Below, piece by piece: positions 51,669 through 60,423 of a DNA stretch of 64,000 bases. The stretch spans positions 310,001-374,000 of the forward strand of contig NZ_JALLIN010000001.1 of assembly GCF_023630175.1 (NCBI RefSeq), written 5' to 3'. The position numbers and the translations under genes were made by a program. Origin of the DNA: Streptomyces cellostaticus. GTDB lineage: Bacteria > Actinomycetota > Actinomycetes > Streptomycetales > Streptomycetaceae. Each line of letters opens with the position of its first letter. Within the stretch, counting starts at the first letter, position 1. The notes beneath the pieces are model-generated. The model was not told the origin of the DNA. It searched no databases and saw only the letters and a program-made list of their open reading frames with translations.

Positions 51669-52145
51669 ATGATGAAATTCATCATCGCTACACCCTCGGG
51701 CCGCTACGCAGATGCCTGTAGGTCGGTACTGGGAGACCTCCCCGGGGTCGAAGTCAGAATGGGGTCGGGCCCGGAAACCGGCTGGGATTGTGACGCGGCG
51801 ATCCTGAACTCGCCGCTGGCCCACGAGCGTTATGGAAGTTCCCCAGAAAACGGGAAGGTCCAGATCCTCGTGAACCGACGGGACGACGGGGTTCCCGGCA
51901 TCATCCTGACCGTGCCTCCGACGGGCATGGACAGTGCAGTGACGGACCCCGGCGGTGCAGCACTGGAGGAGTGGGTGCTGCGATCCATGGAGGTGTGCGT
52001 CTCGGAATTCGCCACGGCTTTCCCGGAGCTCACCGAGAAGGCTGCGATCCTCGTACACCTCGAAGGAGCAGGGTTCGACAACGTCGAAATCGACGCACCT
52101 TTGAGGGGGTTGCGGAGGTTCTTCGACCACTCGCAGCAACTGTGA
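51669..52145 (+). CDS. Immunity candidate with macrodomain-like pattern
   Basis: A 158-residue protein starting seven bases after the RHS stop, with AAGGAGAG overlapping that stop. It has no signal peptide, so it acts in the cytoplasm. The pattern DCDAAILNSPLAHERYG, GVPGIILTVPPTG, then EKAAILVHLEGAGFDNVEID and APLRGLRRFF fits the order of macrodomain strands (DAIVNAAN-like, IIHTVGP-like, IAFP..GTG-like, helical end). Macrodomains bind or remove ADP-ribose, which would counter an ADP-ribosyltransferase tip directly. The match is by pattern only and may be coincidental; position as immunity gene is firm. Confidence 0.6.
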   Translation: MMKFIIATPSGRYADACRSVLGDLPGVEVRMGSGPETGWDCDAAILNSPLAHERYGSSPENGKVQILVNRRDDGVPGIILTVPPTGMDSAVTDPGGAALEEWVLRSMEVCVSEFATAFPELTEKAAILVHLEGAGFDNVEIDAPLRGLRRFFDHSQQL

Positions 52146-52236
52146 TCTTCCTGAGGGGTACACCTCTTCCCCGGCGTTCAAGGGCGATCCTTATCGTCGG
52201 GACTCGGTAGCCGCGCGAAGTGCGTAGAACCGGGAG

Positions 52237-52466
52237 TTGTACGCCGGAACCGTAGGGGACAGAGCGGGGGCCCTCGGGTACAGGACGAGAATTCCTGCGC
52301 AAAAGGCTCCGTTTAATTCACACGGCCAGGTGGTCTTCTCGAATGGGAAGAACTACATCACGCCGGATATTGACGGGCATAACATGTCGGACGGATGGAA
52401 GATATCAACCGCAAGGGCCAACGGATCGGTACTTATGACGCAGACCTCAACTATCTCAAGGAATAA
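52237..52466 (+). pseudogene. Second toxin tip, orphan and frameshifted
   Basis: The frame reads HGQVVFSNGKNYITPDIDGH, then NMSDGWK. Continuing in the next frame from 52401 gives DINRKGQRIGTYDADLNYLK and E before TAA at 52464-52466. This is the usual ending of a family of polymorphic-toxin tips that carry HGQ..F..GK.YI, D.D.HN and 'IGTYDADLN'. One base is missing at 52399-52401, so the tip is dead as written. There is no delivery part, which marks it as a spare or relic cassette downstream of the main toxin. Confidence 0.65.
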
Positions 52467-52482
52467 CCGATTCGCGATCGAA

Positions 52483-52923
52483 GTGATCGGTGATCCCGCC
52501 TCGGAGGGTGGTGTCTCGTCGCCTTCCGAGGCCGCCGGTAGGGTCACAGTCGGGGATTTCTCGGAATCATTCCCGATGGACCTGAACTTCTGGACGGTGG
52601 GTGACTACTCTCGAAGTTGGGAGAGAGCCCTGAGGGAGCTTGAGGCGAGCAAGAATTCGACCTCATGCCTCATCTCTTCGATCACGGACCCGGAGACCGC
52701 CAACTTCATCTTCTGCTGGCCTATTTACCGGGAAGGGGAAGATATCTACGTGCAAAACTCGATCATCTTCCTGGATGGCCTCGAAGAAAAGTTCAATCCG
52801 CAAGAGCCTTGGCGATATGTGGAGGTTCGGAGTTTGGTTGACGAGGACGGGAACCAAATTTCTGAGTGGTCGACGACCATTTCTCAGGTGCGGCGGTTCC
52901 GCGAGTCCATCGGGAGCCAGTAG
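52483..52923 (+). CDS. Immunity protein of the second toxin tip
   Basis: A 146-residue protein from GTG 52483, beginning 17 bases after the broken tip's stop. It has VGDFSESFPMDLNFWTVGDY, RSWERALRELEASKNSTSCL and PIYREGEDIYVQNSIIFLDG, a pattern found in CdiI-like contact-dependent inhibition immunity proteins of actinobacteria. No start codon lies closer to the conserved part, and the ribosome-binding site is weak. It is intact although the toxin is broken, so selection may still hold it against toxins of rivals. Followed by a strong terminator. Confidence 0.7.
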   Translation: MIGDPASEGGVSSPSEAAGRVTVGDFSESFPMDLNFWTVGDYSRSWERALRELEASKNSTSCLISSITDPETANFIFCWPIYREGEDIYVQNSIIFLDGLEEKFNPQEPWRYVEVRSLVDEDGNQISEWSTTISQVRRFRESIGSQ

Positions 52924-52943
52924 CTCACGTACGCACGCAAATC

Positions 52944-52978
52944 TGAAGCCCCGTCAGGCATTGCCTGGCGGGGCTTCA
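52944..52978 (+). terminator. Terminator of the RHS locus
   Basis: TGAAGCCCCGTCAGGC and GCCTGGCGGGGCTTCA form a 16-bp stem (one G-U pair) with a 3-base loop, 20 bases after the last immunity stop. Confidence 0.85.
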
Positions 52979-53010
52979 GCGTGGCGTGACGGCAGTAGTT
53001 GACGGCAACG

Positions 53011-54319
53011 TCAGTGGACGATGGCTCTCCGCACAGTGGCGGGCGTTGGGTCGTCGCGTGTCGGCTCGTGGCCAGCAGGACCGTCCAGCGCGGTGCTCAG
53101 GGTGTCGATGGCGTCGCGTTGGAGGCGGAGTCGGACGTGGGCGTAGACGGTGGCGGTGGCGCCGATGTGGGCGTGGCCGAGGAGTTCCTTGATGACGACG
53201 AGTTCGACGCCCTGTTCCAGTAGGAGGGTGGCGGTCGAGTGGCGGAGGTCGTGGAAGCGGATGCGGCGGAGGTCAGCCTTGCGGAGGAGCGTGGTGAAGG
53301 CGCGGGTGAGGTTGGTCGGGTCGATCGGTCGGCCCTGCGCGGTGGTGAACACGTTCCCGTTGTGCTGCCACGTGGTGCCCGCGGACTCACGCTCGCGCTT
53401 CTGCTGCTCGTGGTAAAGCTTCAGCGACTGGACGCAGCGACTGGGGAGGGTGATGCGGCGCTCGGAGGCCCGGGTCTTGGTGGGCAGCGTGGTGAGCCCA
53501 CCTGCGGTAGTGCGCTGGAGGGTGCGGCGGACGGCGGCGGTGCCCGCGTCGAGGTCGAGGTCTTCCCAGCGCAGGCCGAGGAGTTCGCCCTTGCGGAGTC
53601 CGGTGTGGAGGGCGAGTTCGAACAGGGCGTGCAGCCGGTGTCCGCGCGTGGCCGCGAGGAACTGGCGGGCTTCGTCGGCGGTGAGGGGTTCGAAGCGGCG
53701 GGGCGTGGGGTGCCGGTGCGGACGTTGCGGGCGACGTTGCGCGAGATCTCTTCCTCGCGGACGGCGTGCTCCAGGGCGGACTTGAGGACGGAGTGGAGGT
53801 AGGTGAGCGTCAGCGGCGAGAGCAGCTTGCGGCAGCACTGGCCGACGGCGCAGCAGCGGGGCTGGTCGCGCCGGGCGTCGATGCGACGGGTGCAGCATTG
53901 GCAGGTGGTGCGGAGCTGGTTGAGCCAGGTGCGGACGTCCTTGGCGGTGAGCTTGGTGAGCTTCTTTTTGCCGAGCCCGGGGATGAGGTAGCGGTGGACG
54001 CAGGTGGTGTAGCGGGTGTGGGTGGTTTCGCGGAGGTGGTGGAGGGCGACGTTCTCCAGCCAGTAGGTCAGGTACGCGGCCAGGCTGCCCTGCGCGGAGG
54101 GGACGGGGAGGCCGCGGTTGCTGGCGGCGATCTTCTCGGGGAGTTTGGCCAGGGCGTCTTTGCGGGTGGTGCCGTAGACGCGGATTCGTCGGCGGGTGTT
54201 GCCGGGGGCGAGGACGTATCCGGCGGCTTCCCAGCGGCTGTCCTTGCGCTGGTAGACGGTTCCGTCGCCGTTGGCGCGGGTGCGGCGGGAGGCAGGGGTG
54301 TCTCGGGGGGGGTGGTCAT
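53011..54319 (-). pseudogene. Tyrosine integrase of a pSAM2-like element, two frameshifts
   Basis: The C-terminal catalytic domain is in one frame (EPLTADEARQFLAATRGHRL, then LHTGLRKGELLGLRWEDLDL, RFHDLRHSTATLLLEQGVEL, and the Tyr in TVYAHV). Upstream, the SAM-like N-terminal domain (VYQRKDSRWEAAGYVLAPGN, then AYLTYWLENVALHHLRETTH) is in a different frame. A shift is needed near 53700. The ATG at 54319, sharing one base with the excisionase stop, is put out of frame by a run of eight C at 54305-54312, where nine would restore it. Sequencing error at these points cannot be excluded. Confidence 0.75.
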
Positions 54320-54522
54320 CAGGCGGCTTCCTGTTCGAGGCGGGTGTGGATGAAGTCGGTCAGGGCGTGGGTGGGGATACGGCGGGCGCGGCCGAGGGTG
54401 ATCGAGGCGAGCTGTCGGGTGCGGAGCAGGTCGTAGACGGCGGAGCGGCCGAGCTGGAGGCGGGCCATGACCTGCGGCACCGTCAGCAGTTCCTCCGGCG
54501 CCCGTTCGGAGGCCGTGGTCAT
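54319..54522 (-). CDS. Excisionase-type helix-turn-helix protein
   Basis: A 67-residue MerR/excisionase-like protein: EELLTVPQVMARLQLGRSAV, then YDLLRTRQLASITLGRARRI and PTHALTDFIHTRL. In pSAM2-type elements this Xis lies just before int and overlaps it, as here. The start overlaps the rep stop by four bases. It is intact even though its neighbours are not. Confidence 0.82.
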   Translation of the reverse strand: MTTASERAPEELLTVPQVMARLQLGRSAVYDLLRTRQLASITLGRARRIPTHALTDFIHTRLEQEAA

Positions 54523-55497
54523 CCGCAGCCCCCTTCGGCCGCGAACTGCCGTGTGAGTTCTCTGCGGTGCCAGACGGCGGCGGCGAGGAGTGCGCCGCCG
54601 GGGCTGTAGCCGGTGCCGAGGTAGGTCCAGTGGCCGACGACGAGGGTGGTGTCCGGGTCGGGCTCGGGCAGGCCGGCGTGACGCGGGCCTGTTCGGTGCG
54701 CCAGGCACGGCGGGCGGCGCGCAGCGCGCCCAGGGCGGTCGAGTAGGAGCGGGACTTGGTGGAGAAGTGGCCCCGGAAGCCGAGCATGTGTGCCCACTTC
54801 CAGAGCTTCAGGTGGGCGAATTCCGCAGCTTGCCCAGTTCCCAGCAGGTGCGGATCATCTGGCGTACGTGGCGGGCGACGGCGAGGCGGGGCAGGGGCCG
54901 GGCCTGTCCGGTGCCGTCGCAGGCGGTGCACGGGAGCGGCGTTCCGTGGGGCAGCACGGTGGCGCCGCGTCCCTGGCAGGGGCGGCAGAACAGGGCACAG
55001 TCGAGGGCGCCGGAGGCGTCGGCGGACTTGGTGGCGTACTTCGCCACGTAGGCGGCCACGGCCTGATCGGTGAATTCGGCGTCGGTGCCGAAGGCGGCGA
55101 TCTCGCGCACATCGAACTGTTCGCCCCAGCCGAGTTCGCGTTCCCCGACCGCGTCCGACGTGACCGTTACGCGGACCCGCGCGGCGGCGGCGCGGGCGGC
55201 CTTGGTGAGTACGGCAACGGTGGCGTACGACGGCGGGGGCTGGCTGCTGCCGTCCGGGCCGTCGAGTCGGATGACGGCGTGGAAGTGGACCAGGCCGCGC
55301 TGTTGGTACTCGGCGACCTTGGCGAAGGACACCCGCAGGACCGCGCGGGCGGCCTTCTGCGTCATGCCGAGCCCGGCGGCGATCTCGCGGCGCAGGTAGG
55401 TGGTGAACCGGGCCCACAGGGTGGAGGCATGGGCGTTGAACAAGACCGCGCCCTCGTAGTCGTACGTCGCGGGGTTCAGCGGCGTCCCGATCAGAGC
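54519..55497 (-). pseudogene. RepSA-like replication initiator, truncated and frameshifted
   Basis: Three frames in succession read one protein. ATYDYEGAVLFNAHASTLWA through CDGTGQARPLPRLAVARHVR and TCWELGKLRN; then AHLKLWKWAHMLGFRGHFST and KSRSYSTALGALRAARRAWR; then VVGHWTYLGTGYSPGGALLA and AAAVWHRRELTRQFAAEG. This is the pSAM2 RepSA family (zinc-finger Cys pairs and the AAYVAKYATKSA motif). Frameshifts near 54820 and 54690 break it. The 5' third is missing: homology ends at about 55497, where transposase sequence begins on the other strand. Confidence 0.75.
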
Positions 55498-55506
55498 GTC
55501 GTTACA

Positions 55507-55814
55507 GTAAGGCGCCGATCGTGCTGGTGTGGGACCGGCTGAACACCCACGTCTCCCGCGTCATGCGTGAGCTGATCGCCGAGCGTGCATGGCTGACGGT
55601 GTTCCTTCTGCCCGCGTACTCACCTGACCTCAACCCGGTCGAGGGCGTGTGGGCCCACGTCAAACGCAGCCTGGCCAACCTCGCCGTCATGGACCTCGAC
55701 CAGCTCGAAGTCCTCGTCCGCACCCGGCTCAAGCGCCTTCAGTACCGGTCCGGCACCCTCGACGGCTTCATAGCCGGCACCGGCCTGGCCCTCGACGATC
55801 CAAAGTCACCCTGA
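55507..55814 (+). mobile_element. IS630-family transposase C-terminal fragment
   Basis: About 100 residues of a DDE transposase end: IVLVWDRLNTHVSRVMRELI, FLLPAYSPDLNPVEGVWAHV and LVRTRLKRLQYRS. WDRLNTH and PDLNPVEGVW carry the last Asp and Glu of the DDE triad in IS630-like transposases. The N-terminal two thirds are absent, so it is inactive. The left end coincides with the rep truncation, suggesting an insertion or deletion event there. Confidence 0.7.
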
Positions 55815-55829
55815 CGAGCCGAAGTCAGT

Positions 55830-55920
55830 AATCTCGCCATCGGCGTCCACCATCAAGACGGCCACAACAACATCGCCGCCGCCCACCGCACCGGCCGGGA
55901 CCACCAGCGGCCCCAAGACC
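55830..55920 (+). pseudogene. Second transposase tail fragment
   Basis: Immediately after the IS630 piece, the frame reads NLAIGVHHQDGHNNIAAAHR and TGRD, the C-terminal helix pattern of IS4/ISAs1-type transposases. Nothing else of the element is present. Between here and 56080 I see no gene. Confidence 0.4.
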
Positions 55921-56080
55921 GCGGCGAGCAAGGTTCTGGGCAAACTCGGCGCGGGAAGGGCAACCAAGTGTCAGTGACGCAATCTCAGTGACTCAGAGCA
56001 CCAGGCCCCCGCCCAAGGGCAAACACCGGCTGCACAAGCTCCGCGAAATAATCCACGCCCCGCCCGGTGTTGCCGCGACC

Positions 56081-56956
56081 ATGACGACGAACGCGCCGCG
56101 GCCCGAGGTGCTGCGCTACACCGCCTTCTCCAGTGACCCCGCCGGCGGGAACCCCGCCGGCGTCGTGCTGGACGCCACCGGACTGGACGACGGCGACATG
56201 CTGGCCATCGCCGCCGAACTCGACTACTCGGAGTCCGCGTTCCTGACCGCGCCCCCGGAGGGTCTCGACGGCCCGGAGGGGCGGGCGTACGGCATTCGTT
56301 ACTTCAGTCCCAAGGCCGAGGTGCCGTTCTGCGGGCACGCCACCGTCGCGACCGCCGTCGCGCTCGCCGAGCGGATCGGCCCCGGGGAGCTGGTGTTCTC
56401 GACGCCCGCCGGCACCGTGCCGGTGGAGGTCACCGAGGAGGGCGGGACGATCCGGGCCACGCTCACCAGCGTCGAACCGCACGTGGAGGAGATCGCCGGT
56501 GCCGACCTCGCGGAGGCGCTCGCCGCGCTGGACTGGCCGGCCACGGATCTCGATCCGGCCTTCCCGCCCCGTGTCGCGTTCGCCGGAGCCCGCCATCTCG
56601 TCCTCGCGGCGGCGACGCGCACCCGCCTCGCGGACCTCGCGTACGACTTCGCGCGCCTGGAAGCGCTGATGCACCGCCTGGACCTGACCACGGTCCAGTT
56701 GGTGTGGCGGGAGTCGGCCACCGTCTTCCACGTCCGTGACCCGTTCCCCGTCGGCGGCGTCGTCGAGGACCCGGCGACCGGCGCGGCGGCCGCCGCTTTC
56801 GGTGCGTACGCCCGTGAGTTCGGCCTGGTCCCCGAGGACGCCGTCCTCACCCTGCACCAGGGCGAGGACCTGGGCCGCCCGGGCGAACTCACGGTGACGC
56901 TGCGCGCGGGCGATTCGCGCGTCCGGGTCGGGGGCGCGGGAGCCCGCATCGGCTGA
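56081..56956 (+). CDS. PhzF-family isomerase/epimerase-like protein
   Basis: A 291-residue two-domain protein of the PhzF (diaminopimelate-epimerase-like) fold: YTAFSSDPAGGNPAGVVLDA, catalytic Glu in DYSESAFLT, YFSPKAEVPFCGHATVATAV, and PFPVGGVVEDPATGAAAAAF. Phenazine-pathway PhzF isomerises dihydro-hydroxyanthranilate; most homologues have unknown substrates, and no other phenazine genes are nearby. ATG 56081 begins just before the fold. Confidence 0.87.
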   Translation: MTTNAPRPEVLRYTAFSSDPAGGNPAGVVLDATGLDDGDMLAIAAELDYSESAFLTAPPEGLDGPEGRAYGIRYFSPKAEVPFCGHATVATAVALAERIGPGELVFSTPAGTVPVEVTEEGGTIRATLTSVEPHVEEIAGADLAEALAALDWPATDLDPAFPPRVAFAGARHLVLAAATRTRLADLAYDFARLEALMHRLDLTTVQLVWRESATVFHVRDPFPVGGVVEDPATGAAAAAFGAYAREFGLVPEDAVLTLHQGEDLGRPGELTVTLRAGDSRVRVGGAGARIG

Positions 56957-57093
56957 AGGCACCGGCCGGGAGGCGCTTCGCTCACGCCGGCCGTTGTCCG
57001 CATGCGACAAGCCGGGTGTCTCAGCCGAGACTGTCGGAGTGGGGAGCGGCAAAGGACCGTCCGAGGAGGCCGTGCGCTTACCGGTCCCGTGAT

Positions 57094-60000
57094 TCAGTCG
57101 TCCTGCATCGCCAGCTCCGCCAACCGGACGAACGTCCCCGTGGTGGCTGGCCGCAGTCGGTTCAGTGCCCAGCTGGAAGACTGCAGCGTCGCGTCGAAGG
57201 GCACGTGCACCACCTGTTCGGGTTCGACTTGCAGACGCCGGGCGAATCCGTCCGGCAGGTCACGGTCGGAGCCGCCGTCGACGTCTGTGGCCACGACGAG
57301 CGCCCGCCGTGCCAACCGTTCCCGACCCGTCGCCCGCACGTCGGTGAGGGTACGGACAGCCGCATCCAGGAACCACTCTGCGGTCCCACAGCACAGGATC
57401 AACCGGTCGGTGTGGTCGAGGACCACCTCGGCCGACCCGTCCAGACGCAGCGGTGCCCAGTCGGTGAGGACGAAGGAGTAGTAGGGCGCCGTCTGGGCCA
57501 GCACATAGGCGTACTCCTGTTGGTGGGCCGGGTTGGGGCTGAAGTGGCCGGCGCGGTGGGCCACGACTTCCAGGCCGGACGGCAGGCGGGTGGTGCGGGC
57601 GCGGATCTTCTCGTACGACGGTGGGGGCGGCAGCGCCGCCAGATCGCGTACGACGGCCGGGTTGCGGTCGGTGAGGAAGGCGTCCAACGCCCCTTCGGAG
57701 GCGGATCCGTCGAGCGCCAGGACCGGTTCACCACGCACCGCGGCGAGAAGAGACCCGAGGACCATCGTGGTCGTGGCGCGGCCGCTGTAGTGGTAGGCGC
57801 CGACCAGGGTCAGGCGCCTGCTGTGCGGCAAGGGTTCCCGCAGCCGCTCCAACCGGGCCTCGGCCTCCCGGCGGGCAGCGCCGAAGCGCGGAAGACGCAG
57901 CGCGGGGGGTGTGCCGCCGGCGACCGCGGGCGGCGGCGTGAGCGGCACGGGCTCGACCCGGCTCTCCTGAACCGCCGGTGACCGCGGGCCACCCAGTTGG
58001 AGACGGGTTCGGGCGACGTACCGGGCGAGCATCTCGGCGACCTCGCTCGCCGCGGGCCGCTGCGCCGGATCCGGGTCGATGCAGCGCAGCACGAGTCGCC
58101 GCAGCTGTTCCCATGTGTCGCCCTGCCACAGATGCATGCCCTCGGGGAGGCCCGGCATGTCCCAGCCGGCCTTGCTGCTGATGACCTGGAGCAGCTCGCC
58201 CAGGACCCGCACGTTGTCCTCGCGGGTGGGCGCCGCGCCCGAGCCCAGGTACACGCCGTCGACGGCACAGTCCGACAGGTCGGCCAGGACCACGGTGCGG
58301 CGCAGGACGTACACGCTATCGGCGTCCAGCGCTGCGGGCACGAGTCCGTTGACGTGGCACAGGGCGACCGCGTTGGCGAGATAGCAGGAGACCAGCAGGC
58401 CCTGCAGGATGTCAAAGGGCGCGGTGCCGTCGGTCAGCGCCCGGGTGAAGATCTCCACGAGCCGTGTCGGCTGCGCGTCGGACGCCCCTGCGTCCGCGAT
58501 CGGTGTCATGGCGAGCCAGGGCGGCGACTCCTGGAGCCCGGCGGCGAGCAGCAGGGGCGCGTATTGGCCCTGGAGGCGGGCCAGCGCCTCGGCCTCCACC
58601 CCGATCAGTCCGGCGTTGACGGCGGGCAGGTCGGCGCGCGGCAGTCGCAGTACGGCCTGCCTGCCCTCGGTGTCCACGCCCTGGTAGACGACCGTGCGGC
58701 GCCCGCGCCGGCGGCCGCGTAGTTCGTAGCCCCCGATACTGTGTGGGTCCTCGTCGGTGAGCGGCTCCCAGTCGTCCGTACCGGTGTCGGGCCGTAGCGG
58801 GGCCTGGCCGTGGCTGCGGGTTTCGCCGAAGGACACGCCGAACCGGCTGAGGAGCCGGCGCTCGATGCTGCTGAAGGGCAGCTGTGAGGCGGACAGGGTG
58901 TCGGAGCCGTCCGGGTGGATCAGCCAGGCCGGGAAGTCGGGCGAGTTGCCGGCGAGTTCCTCCAGGCGGCGTGCGATTCGGGCGCCGGTGCGTAGGAGTT
59001 CGGCCTGTGGGACGGCGTCCAGGAGGACCGTCTTGGAGTCGTCCGAGAAGTCGAAGACCCGGTGTTTGGCCGGCAGCGGGCCGGCCACGGGGGCCGAGTG
59101 GGGTCGTACGAGGCCGCCGAGGAACACTTCGGCGAGGTGTGAGGTCGTGGCGGCCCAGGGCACCGCCGTCTGCACCAGCCGCATCACGGGCACGGAGAGC
59201 GGGGCGACGGCCGCGAGGTGGGCGGCGAGGCGGTACGCCTCGGGGGTCGCCGCGTCCCGGAAGTGCTGGGCGCTGCTCAGGTCGCGCGCGGCGGCGACGG
59301 CGGAGGCCCGGTCGGGGCGGGCCAGCAGCGGCAGTTCCACGGTGATGCCGGGGGAGGCGAGCAGCCGGGCCCACACCCGCAGCGAGTCCGCCGTGGGTTC
59401 GAGGACGGGGACCGGGATGTCGTCGAAGTTGCTGAGTTCGGCGGGCAGCACCGGGTCGGTGACTTTCCAGGAGGTGTTGGCGCCGCCGATGCGCCGGGTG
59501 GTGGCCTGCCAGTGGGTGGCCGAGATCCCGGAGGCCTCCCACATGTCCGGAGGCAGCGTGTGCAGGACCGCGACCGGGCCTCGACCCGCTCGCTCGGCGA
59601 GCAGCCGGTGCATCACTCCGGACCGCCAGGCAGGGCCCATGCCGTCGCTGACGACCAGCAACAGGGTGCGTCCGGAGGGGTCGTTGACGGCGGTCAGCGG
59701 CAGCTCGGTGCTGTCGGGGCGGAACGGGCGGGCGTGCAGCCGCGGATGGCTCGCGCTGCGGGTGTCGAGGCCGAGGACCCGGGTGACGGCGAAGGCGCCG
59801 AGGCGCTCCAGCAGCGTACGCAGTTCGTTGCCGAGCCGGTGCCACAGCAGCATGGACAGGCCGTCGTCGACGAGCAGGTCGAGGTTCAGCCAGCGTTCTC
59901 GTACCGGGCGTTCCACCACGTCGGGCAGGTGCGTCTCGGCGAGCGCCGAGGCGGTGCGGTCCTCGTCGATCTCCGTGCGGTGCCGGCTGTCGTGGCGGCG

Positions 60001-60423
60001 GCGCAACGGGCGGAGGGACCGGCCGAGTTCCAGCTCGTCGCCGAGCGCCTTGTCCTCGGGGACGCGCACCGGGAGGGCCCGGCGGGGTTCCCGCCCTGGG
60101 GAGGCGGGGCGTGGCTCGGGGGCCGGGGTCTGGCGGGCCGACGAGTACAGGCTGGGGCTGGTGAGGTCCGGCAGCTCCGCGTCGCCGGGTTCGGGTGCGG
60201 GTTGGGGCGGGACGGTACGGACCTGCTGTGCGGGGTCGTCGGGCGGCGCGGGCCGGTGCGGCCGGGCGGGTGCCTGCCGGTGCAGAGGGGTGTCGGCGCC
60301 CGTGGGAAGGCGGCGGGCCAGCCACAGCACATCGAGGATCTGGTCAGCGTCCAGGTCCAGCCCGCAGCCCGCGAGGGTGCGTAGCACCTCGGAGAGCCGC
60401 TCGCCACCGGCCGGCATGGTCAC
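57094..60423 (-). CDS. vWA-like / pseudokinase / P-loop protein of a VMAP-type conflict system (SAV_2336-like)
   Basis: A 1109-residue multidomain protein. Residues 1-150: short helical domain then a Pro-rich linker. Residues 175-520: a SAV_2336-like region with a vWA-type metal loop (LNLDLLVDDGLSMLLW) and LLLVVSDGMGPAW. Residues 555-830: a kinase-fold region (SIGGYELRGRRRGRRTVVYQ, VLRLPRADLP) without a canonical HRD, probably a pseudokinase. Residues 870-1105: a MinD/ParA-like P-loop domain with a degenerate Walker A (GAYHYSGRATTT). GTG 60423 overlaps the MoxR stop (GTGA). It is the last of four coupled genes and combines the vWA partner with a signalling module. Confidence 0.75.
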   Translation of the reverse strand: MTMPAGGERLSEVLRTLAGCGLDLDADQILDVLWLARRLPTGADTPLHRQAPARPHRPAPPDDPAQQVRTVPPQPAPEPGDAELPDLTSPSLYSSARQTPAPEPRPASPGREPRRALPVRVPEDKALGDELELGRSLRPLRRRHDSRHRTEIDEDRTASALAETHLPDVVERPVRERWLNLDLLVDDGLSMLLWHRLGNELRTLLERLGAFAVTRVLGLDTRSASHPRLHARPFRPDSTELPLTAVNDPSGRTLLLVVSDGMGPAWRSGVMHRLLAERAGRGPVAVLHTLPPDMWEASGISATHWQATTRRIGGANTSWKVTDPVLPAELSNFDDIPVPVLEPTADSLRVWARLLASPGITVELPLLARPDRASAVAAARDLSSAQHFRDAATPEAYRLAAHLAAVAPLSVPVMRLVQTAVPWAATTSHLAEVFLGGLVRPHSAPVAGPLPAKHRVFDFSDDSKTVLLDAVPQAELLRTGARIARRLEELAGNSPDFPAWLIHPDGSDTLSASQLPFSSIERRLLSRFGVSFGETRSHGQAPLRPDTGTDDWEPLTDEDPHSIGGYELRGRRRGRRTVVYQGVDTEGRQAVLRLPRADLPAVNAGLIGVEAEALARLQGQYAPLLLAAGLQESPPWLAMTPIADAGASDAQPTRLVEIFTRALTDGTAPFDILQGLLVSCYLANAVALCHVNGLVPAALDADSVYVLRRTVVLADLSDCAVDGVYLGSGAAPTREDNVRVLGELLQVISSKAGWDMPGLPEGMHLWQGDTWEQLRRLVLRCIDPDPAQRPAASEVAEMLARYVARTRLQLGGPRSPAVQESRVEPVPLTPPPAVAGGTPPALRLPRFGAARREAEARLERLREPLPHSRRLTLVGAYHYSGRATTTMVLGSLLAAVRGEPVLALDGSASEGALDAFLTDRNPAVVRDLAALPPPPSYEKIRARTTRLPSGLEVVAHRAGHFSPNPAHQQEYAYVLAQTAPYYSFVLTDWAPLRLDGSAEVVLDHTDRLILCCGTAEWFLDAAVRTLTDVRATGRERLARRALVVATDVDGGSDRDLPDGFARRLQVEPEQVVHVPFDATLQSSSWALNRLRPATTGTFVRLAELAMQDD

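Noticed and set aside
52924..53010. A tRNA gene as attachment site next to the integrase 3' end
   Set aside because: I looked for a cloverleaf or TTCGA-type T-arm in this gap and found only the RHS-locus terminator hairpin.
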